NCBI GenBank assembly: GCA_026398815.1
Contig: JAPLSA010000023.1
Span: 48,322 to 112,321, forward strand
Source of the DNA: Gammaproteobacteria bacterium
Lineage (GTDB): Bacteria > Pseudomonadota > Gammaproteobacteria > Nevskiales > Nevskiaceae
Reading direction: 5' to 3'
Length of the DNA: 64,000 bases
Positions 8,424 to 16,026 of the stretch are shown here, one piece after another. Under the pieces are notes generated by a model that was not told where the DNA came from, searched no databases, and saw only the letters and a list, made by a program, of their open reading frames with translations. The position numbers were made by a program, and so were the translations under genes. Positions within the stretch are counted from its first letter, which is position 1. Each line of letters opens with the position of its first letter.

Positions 8424-9254
8424 ATGACCGCTCCCGCTGCTGCGCCCGGCACGCCTGTCCATGTTTCCGAACTGCGCCGGATGCGCGAGGCCGGCGAGAA
8501 GATCGCCTGCCTGACCTGCTACGACGCCAGCTTCGCGCTGATCGAGGATCGCGCCGGGGTCGACGTGGTGCTGATCGGCGACTCGCTGGGCATGGTCATC
8601 CAGGGCCAGAACGCGACCACGGCGGTGACGGTGGCCGACATCGCCTACCACTCGCGCTGCGTGGCGCCGTATCTGAAGCGGGCATTCCTGGTCGCCGACC
8701 TGCCGTTCCTCAGCTTCGCCACTCGCGAACGGGCGCTGGATGCCTCGCAGCGGCTGATGCAGGAGGGCGGGGCGAAGATGGTCAAGCTCGAAGGCGGCCG
8801 CGAGCAGGCCGACATCGTCGAATACCTGTCGGTGCGCGGCGTGCCGGTCTGCGCGCACCTGGGCCTGCAGCCGCAGCTGATCCACAAGCTCGGCGCTTTC
8901 AAGGTGCAGGGCCGCGAGGACGCGGCGGCCGAAGCGATGCTGAAGGACGCGCGGATCCTCGAGGAGGCCGGCGCCGACATGCTGCTGCTGGAATGCGTGC
9001 CGTCGAGCCTTGGCAAGCGGATCACCGAGGCGTCTCAGGTGCCGGTGATCGGCATCGGCGCCGGCCCCAACGTGTCCGGGCAGATTCTGGTGCTGCACGA
9101 CATCCTGAACATCTCGCCGATGGTCACCATCGGTCGCAAGCCGCGTTTCGTGCAGAACTTCATGGCCGGCGCGCCGGACATCGAATCGGCCATCCGCGCC
9201 TACGTGCAGGCGGTCAAGAGCGGTGCCTATCCGGCACCGGCGCACTGCTTCTGA
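8424..9254 (+). CDS. panB: 3-methyl-2-oxobutanoate hydroxymethyltransferase (ketopantoate synthesis)
   Basis: 276 aa from the ATG at 8424; the frame extends upstream to a TTG at 8373 without homology. It transfers a hydroxymethyl group from 5,10-methylene-THF to 2-oxoisovalerate, the first committed pantothenate step. MVKLEGG and LLLECVPSSL carry expected substrate and catalytic residues, and LIGDSLGMVIQGQ contains the metal-binding Asp region. IGIGAGPNVSGQILVLHD is highly conserved. It follows folK, but panC is separated from it by an unrelated membrane protein gene. Confidence 0.96.
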   Translation: MTAPAAAPGTPVHVSELRRMREAGEKIACLTCYDASFALIEDRAGVDVVLIGDSLGMVIQGQNATTAVTVADIAYHSRCVAPYLKRAFLVADLPFLSFATRERALDASQRLMQEGGAKMVKLEGGREQADIVEYLSVRGVPVCAHLGLQPQLIHKLGAFKVQGREDAAAEAMLKDARILEEAGADMLLLECVPSSLGKRITEASQVPVIGIGAGPNVSGQILVLHDILNISPMVTIGRKPRFVQNFMAGAPDIESAIRAYVQAVKSGAYPAPAHCF

Positions 9255-9271
9255 GCGCGGTGCCGGCTCCG

Positions 9272-10795
9272 ATGCTGCAAGCCCTGCCGGGACCGACCCT
9301 GCGCAGGGTGCTGCTGCTGGTGGTGGCGCTGGTGGTGCTGCGGCTCGGCTGGATGTCGGACGATGCCTACATCAGCTTCCGCAGCGTCTGGAACCTGGTG
9401 CACGGCTACGGGCTGACCTGGAACACCGACGAGCGGGTGCAGGCGTTCACCCATCCGCTGTGGCTGTTCCTGATCGCCGCCGCTCACGCGCTGACCGACG
9501 AGATGTACCTGACCGCGATGGCGGTATCGGTCGCCTGTTCGCTGCTGGCCGTCTGGGTGGTGCTGCGCCGGCTGACTGATGGCAATGCGGCGGCGGTCGC
9601 CTTCGTGGCGCTGCTGCTGGGCTCGCAGGCGCTGCTCGATTTCACCACCTCGGGGCTGGAGAACCCGCTGTCGTTCCTGCTGGTGGCGCTGTTCTGCGCG
9701 CAGTGGCTGAATCATCCCGCCGGCCATCGACCGCTGTTCGGGCTGATGCTCACCGGCTGCGGGCTGGCGCTGAACCGGCTCGATCTGGCGCTGATGGTGG
9801 CGCCGGCGCTGGCCATCGAGCTGTGGCAGCAGCGGTCGCGCCGGGCGCTGGGTCTTGCCGTCATCGCCCTGCTGCCGCTGCTGGCCTGGGAGCTGTTCTC
9901 GCTGCTGTTCTATGGCTTCCCGTTTCCGAACACCTACTACGCCAAGCTCAATACCGGCATCCCGAAGGCCGAGTACCTCGGGCAGGGCATGGTCTACCTG
10001 CTTGATGTCGCGACCCGCGACCCGGGCACGATGGCGATCCTGGTGCTGGCGCTGCTGGCTCCGTTCGCGCCGGGCGCTTCGCGGGCCCGGCTGCCGCTGG
10101 CGCTCGGCCTGCTGGCCTATCTGGCCTACGTGGTCAACGCCGGCGGCGATTTCATGCAGGGCCGCTTCGTCAGCGTGCCGGCGTTCCTGGCCGCGATCCT
10201 GCTGAGCAGCGACAGCGGCGGTGCCCGCTGGGCGGATCAGGATCGGGTCTGGCTGGTGGTCGCGGCGGTGCTGCTGCTGTCCGCCACGCGGCTGATTCCG
10301 TTCGAGGCGGCCGATCCGCCGATCCGCCCCAACGGCGTGGCCGACGAACGCCGCTACTACTTCGCGCAGACCGGGCTGGTCTACCACCAGCGCTACCGGC
10401 AGGTGCCGTTCAACCACCCCTGGGGCATGACCGGCAAGCGCATGCGGGGCGCGCCGAGCCAGTCGGTGCAGGTGTTCAACGCGATCGGCTTCTCCGGTTT
10501 TGCCGCCGGCCCGGACATCCACATCGTCGACCAGCACGCGCTGTCCGATGTCTTCCTGGCCCGCCTGCCGAGCACGCGGCCCTGGCGCATCGGCCATTTC
10601 GTGCGCGAACTGCCGCCGGGCTACCTGGACTCGGTCGCCAGCGGCCGCAACCAGCTGGTCGACCCGGCGCAGCGGGCGCTGTACGACGACCTGCAGAAAG
10701 TCATTCGCGGCCCGCTGCTGGCGCCCGGACGGCTGGCCGCGATCTGGCGGCTCAACACCCGGCCGGCGATCGGTTCAGAATCCGCCGCCCGCTGA
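9272..10795 (+). CDS. Polytopic membrane protein, arabinofuranosyltransferase-like (GT-C type)
   Basis: About 507 aa from ATG 9272 (an in-frame GTG at 9260 is an alternative). After a first membrane segment (LLLVVALVVLRLGWM) comes SDDAYISFR, the acidic loop motif of GT-C transferases, then WNTDERVQAFTHPLWLFL. Roughly nine to ten further hydrophobic segments follow, then a soluble C-terminal domain with PWRIGHFVRELPPGYLDS. In the family such proteins use lipid-linked sugar donors at the outer face of the inner membrane; donor and acceptor here are unknown. It sits between panB and panC with short gaps and is probably co-transcribed. Confidence 0.72.
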   Translation: MLQALPGPTLRRVLLLVVALVVLRLGWMSDDAYISFRSVWNLVHGYGLTWNTDERVQAFTHPLWLFLIAAAHALTDEMYLTAMAVSVACSLLAVWVVLRRLTDGNAAAVAFVALLLGSQALLDFTTSGLENPLSFLLVALFCAQWLNHPAGHRPLFGLMLTGCGLALNRLDLALMVAPALAIELWQQRSRRALGLAVIALLPLLAWELFSLLFYGFPFPNTYYAKLNTGIPKAEYLGQGMVYLLDVATRDPGTMAILVLALLAPFAPGASRARLPLALGLLAYLAYVVNAGGDFMQGRFVSVPAFLAAILLSSDSGGARWADQDRVWLVVAAVLLLSATRLIPFEAADPPIRPNGVADERRYYFAQTGLVYHQRYRQVPFNHPWGMTGKRMRGAPSQSVQVFNAIGFSGFAAGPDIHIVDQHALSDVFLARLPSTRPWRIGHFVRELPPGYLDSVASGRNQLVDPAQRALYDDLQKVIRGPLLAPGRLAAIWRLNTRPAIGSESAAR

Positions 10796-10820
10796 CGTTC
10801 AGATGCTCTCGATCCCGACC

Positions 10821-11669
10821 ATGAAAACCCTGCACCTGGCCTCCGAACTGCGCGGCACCGTCGACCGCTGGCGCGCCCAGGGCGAGACCGTGGCGCTGGT
10901 GCCGACCATGGGCAACCTGCATGACGGCCATCTGGCGCTGGTCGCGGCTGCCCGTTCGCGCGCCGATCGGGTGGTGGTGACGATCTTCGTCAACCCGCTG
11001 CAGTTCGGCCCGAACGAGGATTTCGGCCGCTACCCGCGCACGCTGCCGGACGACACCGCCAAGCTCGAAGCGGCAGGTGTCGACCTGCTGTGGGCGCCGC
11101 CGGTCGAGGAGGTCTATGTCAACGGCTACCCGCCGGCGACGACGATCACCGTCGCGCCGATCGCCGACGAGCTGGAAGGCGCCTTCCGGCCTGGCTTCTT
11201 CACCGGCGTCGCCACCGTGGTGGCGATCCTGTTCGCCAGCGTGCGGCCGGACATCGCCGTGTTCGGCGAGAAGGACTGGCAGCAACTGCAGATCGTCCGG
11301 CGGATGAACCAGGACCTGCGCTTCAGCATCGACATCGTCGGCTATCCGACCGCCCGCGCGGCTGACGGCCTGGCGCTGTCGTCGCGCAACCAGTACCTGA
11401 GCGCGCTGGATCGCCCGCGCGCGGCGGGGCTGCACGCGGCGCTGAAGGCGGTTGCCGCCGGCATCAGCGCCGGCCGCCGCGATTTCACCGCGCTGTGTGC
11501 CGAGCAGATGGCCGCGCTGGTCGCCGCCGGGTTCACGCCGCAGTACCTGGAAGTGCGCAGCCCGACGCTGGCGCCGGCCGCAGCCGGCGATCGCGCGTTC
11601 GTGGTGCTGGTCGCGGCCGTGCTCGGCGGCACCCGGCTGATCGACAACCTGCCGGTGCGGCTCGACTGA
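10821..11669 (+). CDS. panC: Pantothenate synthetase
   Basis: 282 aa from ATG 10821 (an in-frame ATG at 10803 is possible). It condenses pantoate with beta-alanine using ATP. VPTMGNLHDGHLALV is the HIGH-type nucleotide-binding motif, VVVTIFVNPLQFGPNEDF the pantoate-binding loop, FGEKDWQQLQ the second signature, and ALSSRNQYLS the KMSKS-equivalent. IDNLPVRLD is the usual C-terminus. The spacing to the upstream membrane protein is 25 bp, so transcription probably comes from the panB promoter. The gap to panD is 236 bp and holds a separate promoter. Confidence 0.97.
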   Translation: MKTLHLASELRGTVDRWRAQGETVALVPTMGNLHDGHLALVAAARSRADRVVVTIFVNPLQFGPNEDFGRYPRTLPDDTAKLEAAGVDLLWAPPVEEVYVNGYPPATTITVAPIADELEGAFRPGFFTGVATVVAILFASVRPDIAVFGEKDWQQLQIVRRMNQDLRFSIDIVGYPTARAADGLALSSRNQYLSALDRPRAAGLHAALKAVAAGISAGRRDFTALCAEQMAALVAAGFTPQYLEVRSPTLAPAAAGDRAFVVLVAAVLGGTRLIDNLPVRLD

Positions 11670-11735
11670 GTGGCGGCAGCCGGCCCGATCACCGGTTCCG
11701 TTCATCGGACCAGCATGATCCGTACGAAAGGTTTG

Positions 11736-11764
11736 TTGGCGCAGGCCGGCTATATCGTTACAAT
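11736..11764 (+). promoter_or_regulatory. Predicted sigma70 promoter of panD
   Basis: TTGGCG (11736-11741) and TACAAT (11759-11764) are separated by exactly 17 bp. Initiation would be near 11771 and give a leader of about 135 nt before the panD ATG. Confidence 0.6.
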
Positions 11765-11800
11765 TTCGCGACTTGCGGCAGTGAACAATCCTGCCGCGAC

Positions 11801-11875
11801 GGGCGTATGTCTTTGTGGGCCGCCCTCGGTCGTTGAACATCTTGATTCCGGGTGCATGTCTTTGTGGGCCACCCG
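11801..11875 (+). promoter_or_regulatory. Tandem twin hairpins in the panD leader, candidate cis-regulatory RNA
   Basis: Two hairpins carry the same loop core, ATGTCTTTGTGGG, at 11807-11819 and 11856-11868. The first is closed by GGGCG (11801-11805) with CGCCC (11821-11825). The second is closed by CGGGTG (11849-11854) with CACCCG (11870-11875). The stems differ by a C-G to U-A swap that keeps pairing. A further pair next to the stem could be U11806-G11819 in one and C11855-G11868 in the other, with an unpaired C in each. The pair lies inside the predicted 5' UTR, upstream of the AGGAAG ribosome site of panD (11892 on). It resembles in position, not in sequence, the 'pan' RNA motif. Confidence 0.6.
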
Positions 11876-11905
11876 CGCGTCAGCCAACCATCCAGGAAGA
11901 AGCTC

Positions 11906-12286
11906 ATGCAACTGACGATGCTCAAGTGCAAATTGCACCGTGCGCGTGTGACCCACGCTGAACTCGACTACGAAGGTTCTTGCGCGATCGACGGGCGCCT
12001 GCTCGATCTCGCCGGCATCCACGAGTACGAGCAGATCCAGATCTACAACGTCGGCAACGGCGAACGCTTCACCACCTATGCCATCCGCGCCGAAAACGGC
12101 AGCGGCATCATTTCGGTCAACGGCGCGGCAGCTCACAAGGCGCGGGTTGGCGATCGGGTGATCATTTGCGCGTACGCCGAGGTGGAAGCCAACGTCGCGA
12201 AGATGCACAAGCCGAAGCTGGTCTACTGCGACGAAGCCAACCGCGTCACCCGCACCGCCAACACGATTCCGGTGCAGGCGGCCTGA
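11906..12286 (+). CDS. panD: Aspartate 1-decarboxylase proenzyme
   Basis: 126 aa, the standard length. It decarboxylates aspartate to beta-alanine for pantothenate synthesis. [20 protein letters not shown] is followed by Ser25 (EGSCAIDG), where self-cleavage between Gly24 and Ser25 makes the pyruvoyl group. [19 protein letters not shown] is the conserved core. The start at 11906 is set by AGGAAGAAG just upstream; an in-frame ATG/GTG run further 5' overlaps the second leader hairpin. It appears to be its own transcription unit, bounded by a promoter at 11736 and a terminator at 12307. Confidence 0.97.
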   Translation: MQLTMLKCKLHRARVTHAELDYEGSCAIDGRLLDLAGIHEYEQIQIYNVGNGERFTTYAIRAENGSGIISVNGAAAHKARVGDRVIICAYAEVEANVAKMHKPKLVYCDEANRVTRTANTIPVQAA

Positions 12287-12306
12287 TCGTCGCTGGCGGC
12301 AGCACG

Positions 12307-12345
12307 AAGGGACTCCGGCTTGAGTAAGCTTGAGTCCCTTTTTTA
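12307..12345 (+). terminator. Rho-independent terminator after panD
   Basis: AAGGGACTC (12307-12315) pairs perfectly with GAGTCCCTT (12332-12340) and runs into a T tract of about eight. Confidence 0.9.
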
Positions 12346-12363
12346 TTGCCGACGTGCCGCCCG

Positions 12364-13986
12364 ATGTCTGCACTGACGGAAAGCGCCGCCTGGCGTGCGT
12401 TGATCGCCCTCGCCGAGGCGGACCGGGGGATCACCACCGCCGCCCGATTCGCACAGGACCCGGAACGCGCCCGCCGCTATGCGGCCGAGGCCTGCGGCCT
12501 GTACCTCGACTATTCCAAGCAGCGGCTCGGTGACGAGGTGCTGACGGCGCTGCTGGCGCTCGCCGATCAGCAGCAGCTGCCGGCCTGGATCAGCCGGATG
12601 TTTGCCGGCGAGGTGATCAACGCCACCGAGCAGCGCGCCGTCGGCCATGTCGCGCTGCGCGGCGCGGCGCCGGTGATGGACGGCGAGCCGGTCACGGCCC
12701 TGGTCGACGGAGAGCTGGACCGGATGGTGGCCTTCGCCGAGGCCGTGCGCAGCGGCGACTGGCGCGGCGCCACCGGCGAGAAGATCACCGACGTCGTCAA
12801 CATCGGCATCGGTGGTTCCGATTTCGGCCCGCGGATGATCTGGGAAGCGCTGTCGCAGAACGCGGTGCTGCCGCGCGCCCACTACCTGTCGAACGTCGAC
12901 GGCGCGCAGCTCAGCCTGATCCTGTGCCGGCTCGATCCGGCCCGCACGCTGTTCGTGGTGACCTCGAAGACCTTCACCACCCAGGAAACGATGGTGAATG
13001 CCCACGCGGCCCGTCGCTGGCTGACGGCGGCGCTCGGCGAAGCGGCGGTCGCCCGCCACTTCGCCGGGGTGTCGACCTCGCGTCCGACCACCGAGGCTTT
13101 CGGCATCGATCCGGCGCTGGTGTTCGGCTTCTGGGACTGGGTCGGCGGGCGCTATTCGCTGTGGTCGGCAGTGGGCCTGTCGGCGCTGATCGCGCTGGGT
13201 CCGGCGCGCTTCCGGGAGCTGCTCGCCGGCGCCCGGGCGATGGATCTCCACTTCCGCGATGCACCGATGCACCGCAACCTGCCGGTGCTGATGGCGCTGA
13301 TCGCGCTGTGGAACACCAATTTCCTGGGTGCTGCCAGCCAGGTGGTGGTGCCGTATGCGCAGCGCCTGCACCGCTTCGTCGGCTGGCTGCAGCAGCTGGA
13401 GATGGAATCGAACGGCAAGGGTGTCGATCGCGACGGCCAGCCGGTCGATTACCCGACCACGCCGGTGATCTGGGGCGATGTCGGCAGCAATGCCCAGCAC
13501 GCCTTCTTTCAGCTCCTGCATCAGGGGCCGGCGCTCAACCCGGTCGATTTCATCCTGCCGCTCGAAGCCATCCACGGCTATCCGGACCAGCAGCAGCTGC
13601 TGATCGCCAACTGCCTGGCGCAGAGCGCGGCGCTGATGCGCGGCAAGAACGCCGACCAGGTCCGCGCCGAACTGGCGGCCCAGGGCTTGGGCGGAGACGC
13701 GCTGGAAGCGGCGATCCCGCATCGCGTGTTCACCGGCAACCGGCCATCGAGCACGCTGCTGCTGCCACGGCTCGATGCCTTCCACCTCGGCGCGCTGTGT
13801 GCGCTGTACGAGCACCGCACCTTCGCGCTCAGCGTGCTGTGGAACATCAATGCCTTTGACCAGTGGGGCGTGGAGCTGGGCAAGCAGCTGGCGCGTGATG
13901 TCATCGCCGCACAGGCGAATCCGGCCGCCGCCGGCACGCTCGATCCCTCGACCCTGCAACTGCTGGAGCGCGCCCGTGCCCATTGA
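12364..13986 (+). CDS. pgi: Glucose-6-phosphate isomerase
   Basis: 540 aa from ATG 12364. It interconverts glucose-6-phosphate and fructose-6-phosphate in the cytoplasm. NIGIGGSDFGPRM, VTSKTFTTQETM (phosphate-binding serine loop), WDWVGGRYSLWSAVG, MESNGKGVDRDG and WGDVGSNAQHAFFQLLHQG (catalytic Glu/His region) are all present in order. The C-terminus has NINAFDQWGVELGKQLA. It follows panD as in Pseudomonas. The downstream lipoprotein gene starts 11 bp before its stop codon, so the two are probably translated from one mRNA. Confidence 0.97.
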   Translation: MSALTESAAWRALIALAEADRGITTAARFAQDPERARRYAAEACGLYLDYSKQRLGDEVLTALLALADQQQLPAWISRMFAGEVINATEQRAVGHVALRGAAPVMDGEPVTALVDGELDRMVAFAEAVRSGDWRGATGEKITDVVNIGIGGSDFGPRMIWEALSQNAVLPRAHYLSNVDGAQLSLILCRLDPARTLFVVTSKTFTTQETMVNAHAARRWLTAALGEAAVARHFAGVSTSRPTTEAFGIDPALVFGFWDWVGGRYSLWSAVGLSALIALGPARFRELLAGARAMDLHFRDAPMHRNLPVLMALIALWNTNFLGAASQVVVPYAQRLHRFVGWLQQLEMESNGKGVDRDGQPVDYPTTPVIWGDVGSNAQHAFFQLLHQGPALNPVDFILPLEAIHGYPDQQQLLIANCLAQSAALMRGKNADQVRAELAAQGLGGDALEAAIPHRVFTGNRPSSTLLLPRLDAFHLGALCALYEHRTFALSVLWNINAFDQWGVELGKQLARDVIAAQANPAAAGTLDPSTLQLLERARAH

Positions 13987-15028
13987 TCGCTTGCTGCCGG
14001 TCGTCGCGGTGGCCGCGCTGCTCACCGCCTGCGCGCCGCAGGTGACGCTGCGGGTGCAGGATTTCGGCTCCGGCGACGAGCGGCTGGAGCTGTCGAAGAC
14101 GGCGTTCTTCCCGTCCACCGAGCGGGCCTCGGCCGCAGCCGCGCTGGCCACCCTGCTGTACACCGACGGCCTGACCACGGTCGGTCCCGGCCAGGTCGCG
14201 CCGCTGCTGGGCAAGAAAACGGCGGTGCCGGCGTTGCGCACGGAAATGCTCGACCTCGCGCGCCGCTTCGGCCGCCTGCCGTTCGTGCTGCCGCCGACGC
14301 TGAACGCGGTGCTCGCCGAAGTCCGCAGCGGCCAGCCGGTGCTGGTGTTTCAGCAGCTCGACGGCGGGCGCTATTCGGTGGTCGTCGGCGTCGATCCGGC
14401 GGGTAACCGGATGATCCTGCGCAGCGGCAAGGACGGGCGCGTCTACCAGCCGGTCGACGAATTCGTCAGCCGCTGGAAGGGCGGCAATGCCTGGGCGATG
14501 ACGCTCAACGACGGCAACCGGGTGCCGGCTTCGGCGACCCAGGACGCCTGGATCGCCGCCGGCGAGGCCGCCACCGCAGCCGGTTATCCGGGGCTTGCCG
14601 AAAAGGGTGCCGTTGCCGCCATCGCCCGCTGGCCCAACGCGGTGGTGCCGTGGGTGGCGCTGGGCAATGCCCGCTACGCGATGAAGCAGTGGCAGACCGC
14701 GCAGGACGCCTATGTCGAAGCGCTCAAGCGCAAGCCGGACAACCCGGTGGTGCGCAACAACCTGGCGCTGGTGCTGCTCGAGCGGCGCTGCATTTCGCTG
14801 GCCGAGGAACAGCTGCAGCGCGCAGTCAGCGGCGAAACCGATCCCCGGTTGCTCGAGGCCTACGACAACACGCGGGCGCTGATCAATCGCTACAGCGGCA
14901 CGGCGATCTACTGTCCGCCGCCGGACGACGCGTCAGCGCCCATCGAATATGAGATTGCACCGTTGAATCCGGAAACGCCGCGCGCGCCTGCAGCGCCGCG
15001 ACGAGCGACGTCGCCGCCGAAGCGGTAG
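13976..15028 (+). CDS. Lipoprotein, C39-peptidase-like (PA2778 type) with TPR, active-site residues missing
   Basis: About 350 aa from GTG 13976. The signal peptide ends in the lipobox LLTAC with lipid-accepting Cys19. Residues about 40-165 match the PA2778-family C39-like fold (FFPS, RRFGRLPFVLPP, GQPVLVFQQL, YSVVVGVD, LRSG). The remainder (about 185-300) is TPR-like (WVALGNARYAMKQWQTAQDA, NNLALVLLERRC). Where the family has QCGPAALA this protein has ASAAAALA (Ser52 for the catalytic Cys), and where it has HYAVV it has RYSVV (Arg132 for His). It is therefore probably not a protease. The 3' end overlaps queG on the other strand. Confidence 0.75.
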   Translation: MPIDRLLPVVAVAALLTACAPQVTLRVQDFGSGDERLELSKTAFFPSTERASAAAALATLLYTDGLTTVGPGQVAPLLGKKTAVPALRTEMLDLARRFGRLPFVLPPTLNAVLAEVRSGQPVLVFQQLDGGRYSVVVGVDPAGNRMILRSGKDGRVYQPVDEFVSRWKGGNAWAMTLNDGNRVPASATQDAWIAAGEAATAAGYPGLAEKGAVAAIARWPNAVVPWVALGNARYAMKQWQTAQDAYVEALKRKPDNPVVRNNLALVLLERRCISLAEEQLQRAVSGETDPRLLEAYDNTRALINRYSGTAIYCPPPDDASAPIEYEIAPLNPETPRAPAAPRRATSPPKR

Positions 15029-16013
15029 TCGCCGGGTTGGCCAGCGCATTGCCGATCGCCACGGCCAGGTTGCGCAGCCAGCGCGCGTAGCCGGCCCGAC
15101 GCAGCGCCATGCCTTCGGTGCGCTGCAGGTAGTCGGCTTCGGTCCACGCGAACAGATCGATCAGGCGGGCGCTGTCGAGCCCGTGGCGCGGTGCGAAGTC
15201 CGGCGTCGCGTCGAGCTTCGCGTAGCGATTCCACGGACAGGCCAGCTGGCAGTCGTCGCAGCCGAAGATGCGGTTGCCGATCAGCGGCCGCAGGTCTTCC
15301 GGAATGTCGCCGTGGTGCTCGATGGTCAGGTAGGAAATGCAGCGCCGCGCATCGAGCTGGTACGGCCCGGTGATCGCCCGTGTCGGGCAGATGTCGAGGC
15401 AGGCCGTGCAGCTGCCGCAGCGCGACGTCACCGGCTCGGCAGCAGTGGCTGCGATCGGCAGGTCGGTGCAGATCTCGCCGAGGAAGAACCAGGAACCGGC
15501 TTCGCGGTTCAGCACCAGCGTGTGCTTGCCGATCCAGCCCAGGCCGGCATTGCGGGCCAGCGCCTTTTCCAGCAGCGGCGCGCTGTCGGCGAACACCCGG
15601 TAGCCATGCGGGGCGATCTCCTCGGCCAGCCGTTCGGCCAGTTTCTTGAGCCGCTGCCGCATCAGCTTGTGATAGTCGCGACCCAGCGCGTAGCGCGAGA
15701 TGTAGGCGGCCTCTGGATCGGCCAGCAAGGCCTCGGCATCGGCGGCCGACGGGCGATAGTCGAGCCGCGCGCTGATCACCGTCACCGTGCCCGGCTGCAG
15801 CCGCGCCGGATCGGCGCGCAGCGCCGCGTGTTCGGCCATCCAGGCCATGCCGCCGTGGCGGCCTTCGGCGAGCCAGCGCTGCAGGTGAGCGCTGTCCTCG
15901 TCGAGCGTCAGGGTCGCGATCGCGGCATCGGCGAAGCCCAGCGACTGCGCCCAGCTGCGGATCAGCGCCGGCCAGTCGCGTGGCAGCGGCGGCGGAGCGG
16001 GGGAGGTCGGCAC
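14883..16013 (-). CDS. queG: Epoxyqueuosine reductase
   Basis: 376 aa. It reduces epoxyqueuosine to queuosine in tRNA, using cobalamin and two 4Fe-4S clusters. CGSCTACLDICPTRAI and CDDCQLACPWNRY are the two cluster motifs, and GRDYHKLMRQRLKKLAE and NAGLGWIGKHTLVLN are family signatures. The start codon lies 13 bp from that of nnr on the opposite strand. The 3' end overlaps the convergent lipoprotein gene by 146 bp, and the conserved terminal segment (VQSHIRWAL) lies inside this overlap, so the overlap is real for queG. Confidence 0.96.
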   Translation of the reverse strand: MPTSPAPPPLPRDWPALIRSWAQSLGFADAAIATLTLDEDSAHLQRWLAEGRHGGMAWMAEHAALRADPARLQPGTVTVISARLDYRPSAADAEALLADPEAAYISRYALGRDYHKLMRQRLKKLAERLAEEIAPHGYRVFADSAPLLEKALARNAGLGWIGKHTLVLNREAGSWFFLGEICTDLPIAATAAEPVTSRCGSCTACLDICPTRAITGPYQLDARRCISYLTIEHHGDIPEDLRPLIGNRIFGCDDCQLACPWNRYAKLDATPDFAPRHGLDSARLIDLFAWTEADYLQRTEGMALRRAGYARWLRNLAVAIGNALANPATTASAATSLVAALQARAAFPDSTVQSHIRWALTRRPAADSRSPCRCSD

Positions 16014-16014
16014 T

Positions 16015-16020
16015 TATAAT
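16015..16020 (+). promoter_or_regulatory. Perfect -10 box (TATAAT) immediately before nnr, possibly leaderless
   Basis: TATAAT sits at 16015-16020 in the 13-bp gap between the queG and nnr start codons. An initiation site 6-7 bp downstream falls on the A of the nnr ATG at 16027. No convincing -35 box is seen, and there is no room for a ribosome-binding site between the predicted start point and the ATG. Confidence 0.5.
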
Positions 16021-16026
16021 TCGCGG

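Noticed and set aside
11807..11915. Two mini-frames starting MSLWA in the panD leader as leader peptides
   Set aside because: They have no ribosome sites, and stem covariation argues that the repeated sequence is conserved as RNA structure; peptide coding was not supported.
12343..14241. 632-codon minus-strand frame opposite pgi
   Set aside because: Antisense shadow of a strongly conserved gene in high-G+C DNA; the translation is Arg/Gly/Ala-rich with no recognisable motif. Many similar shadows occur throughout.
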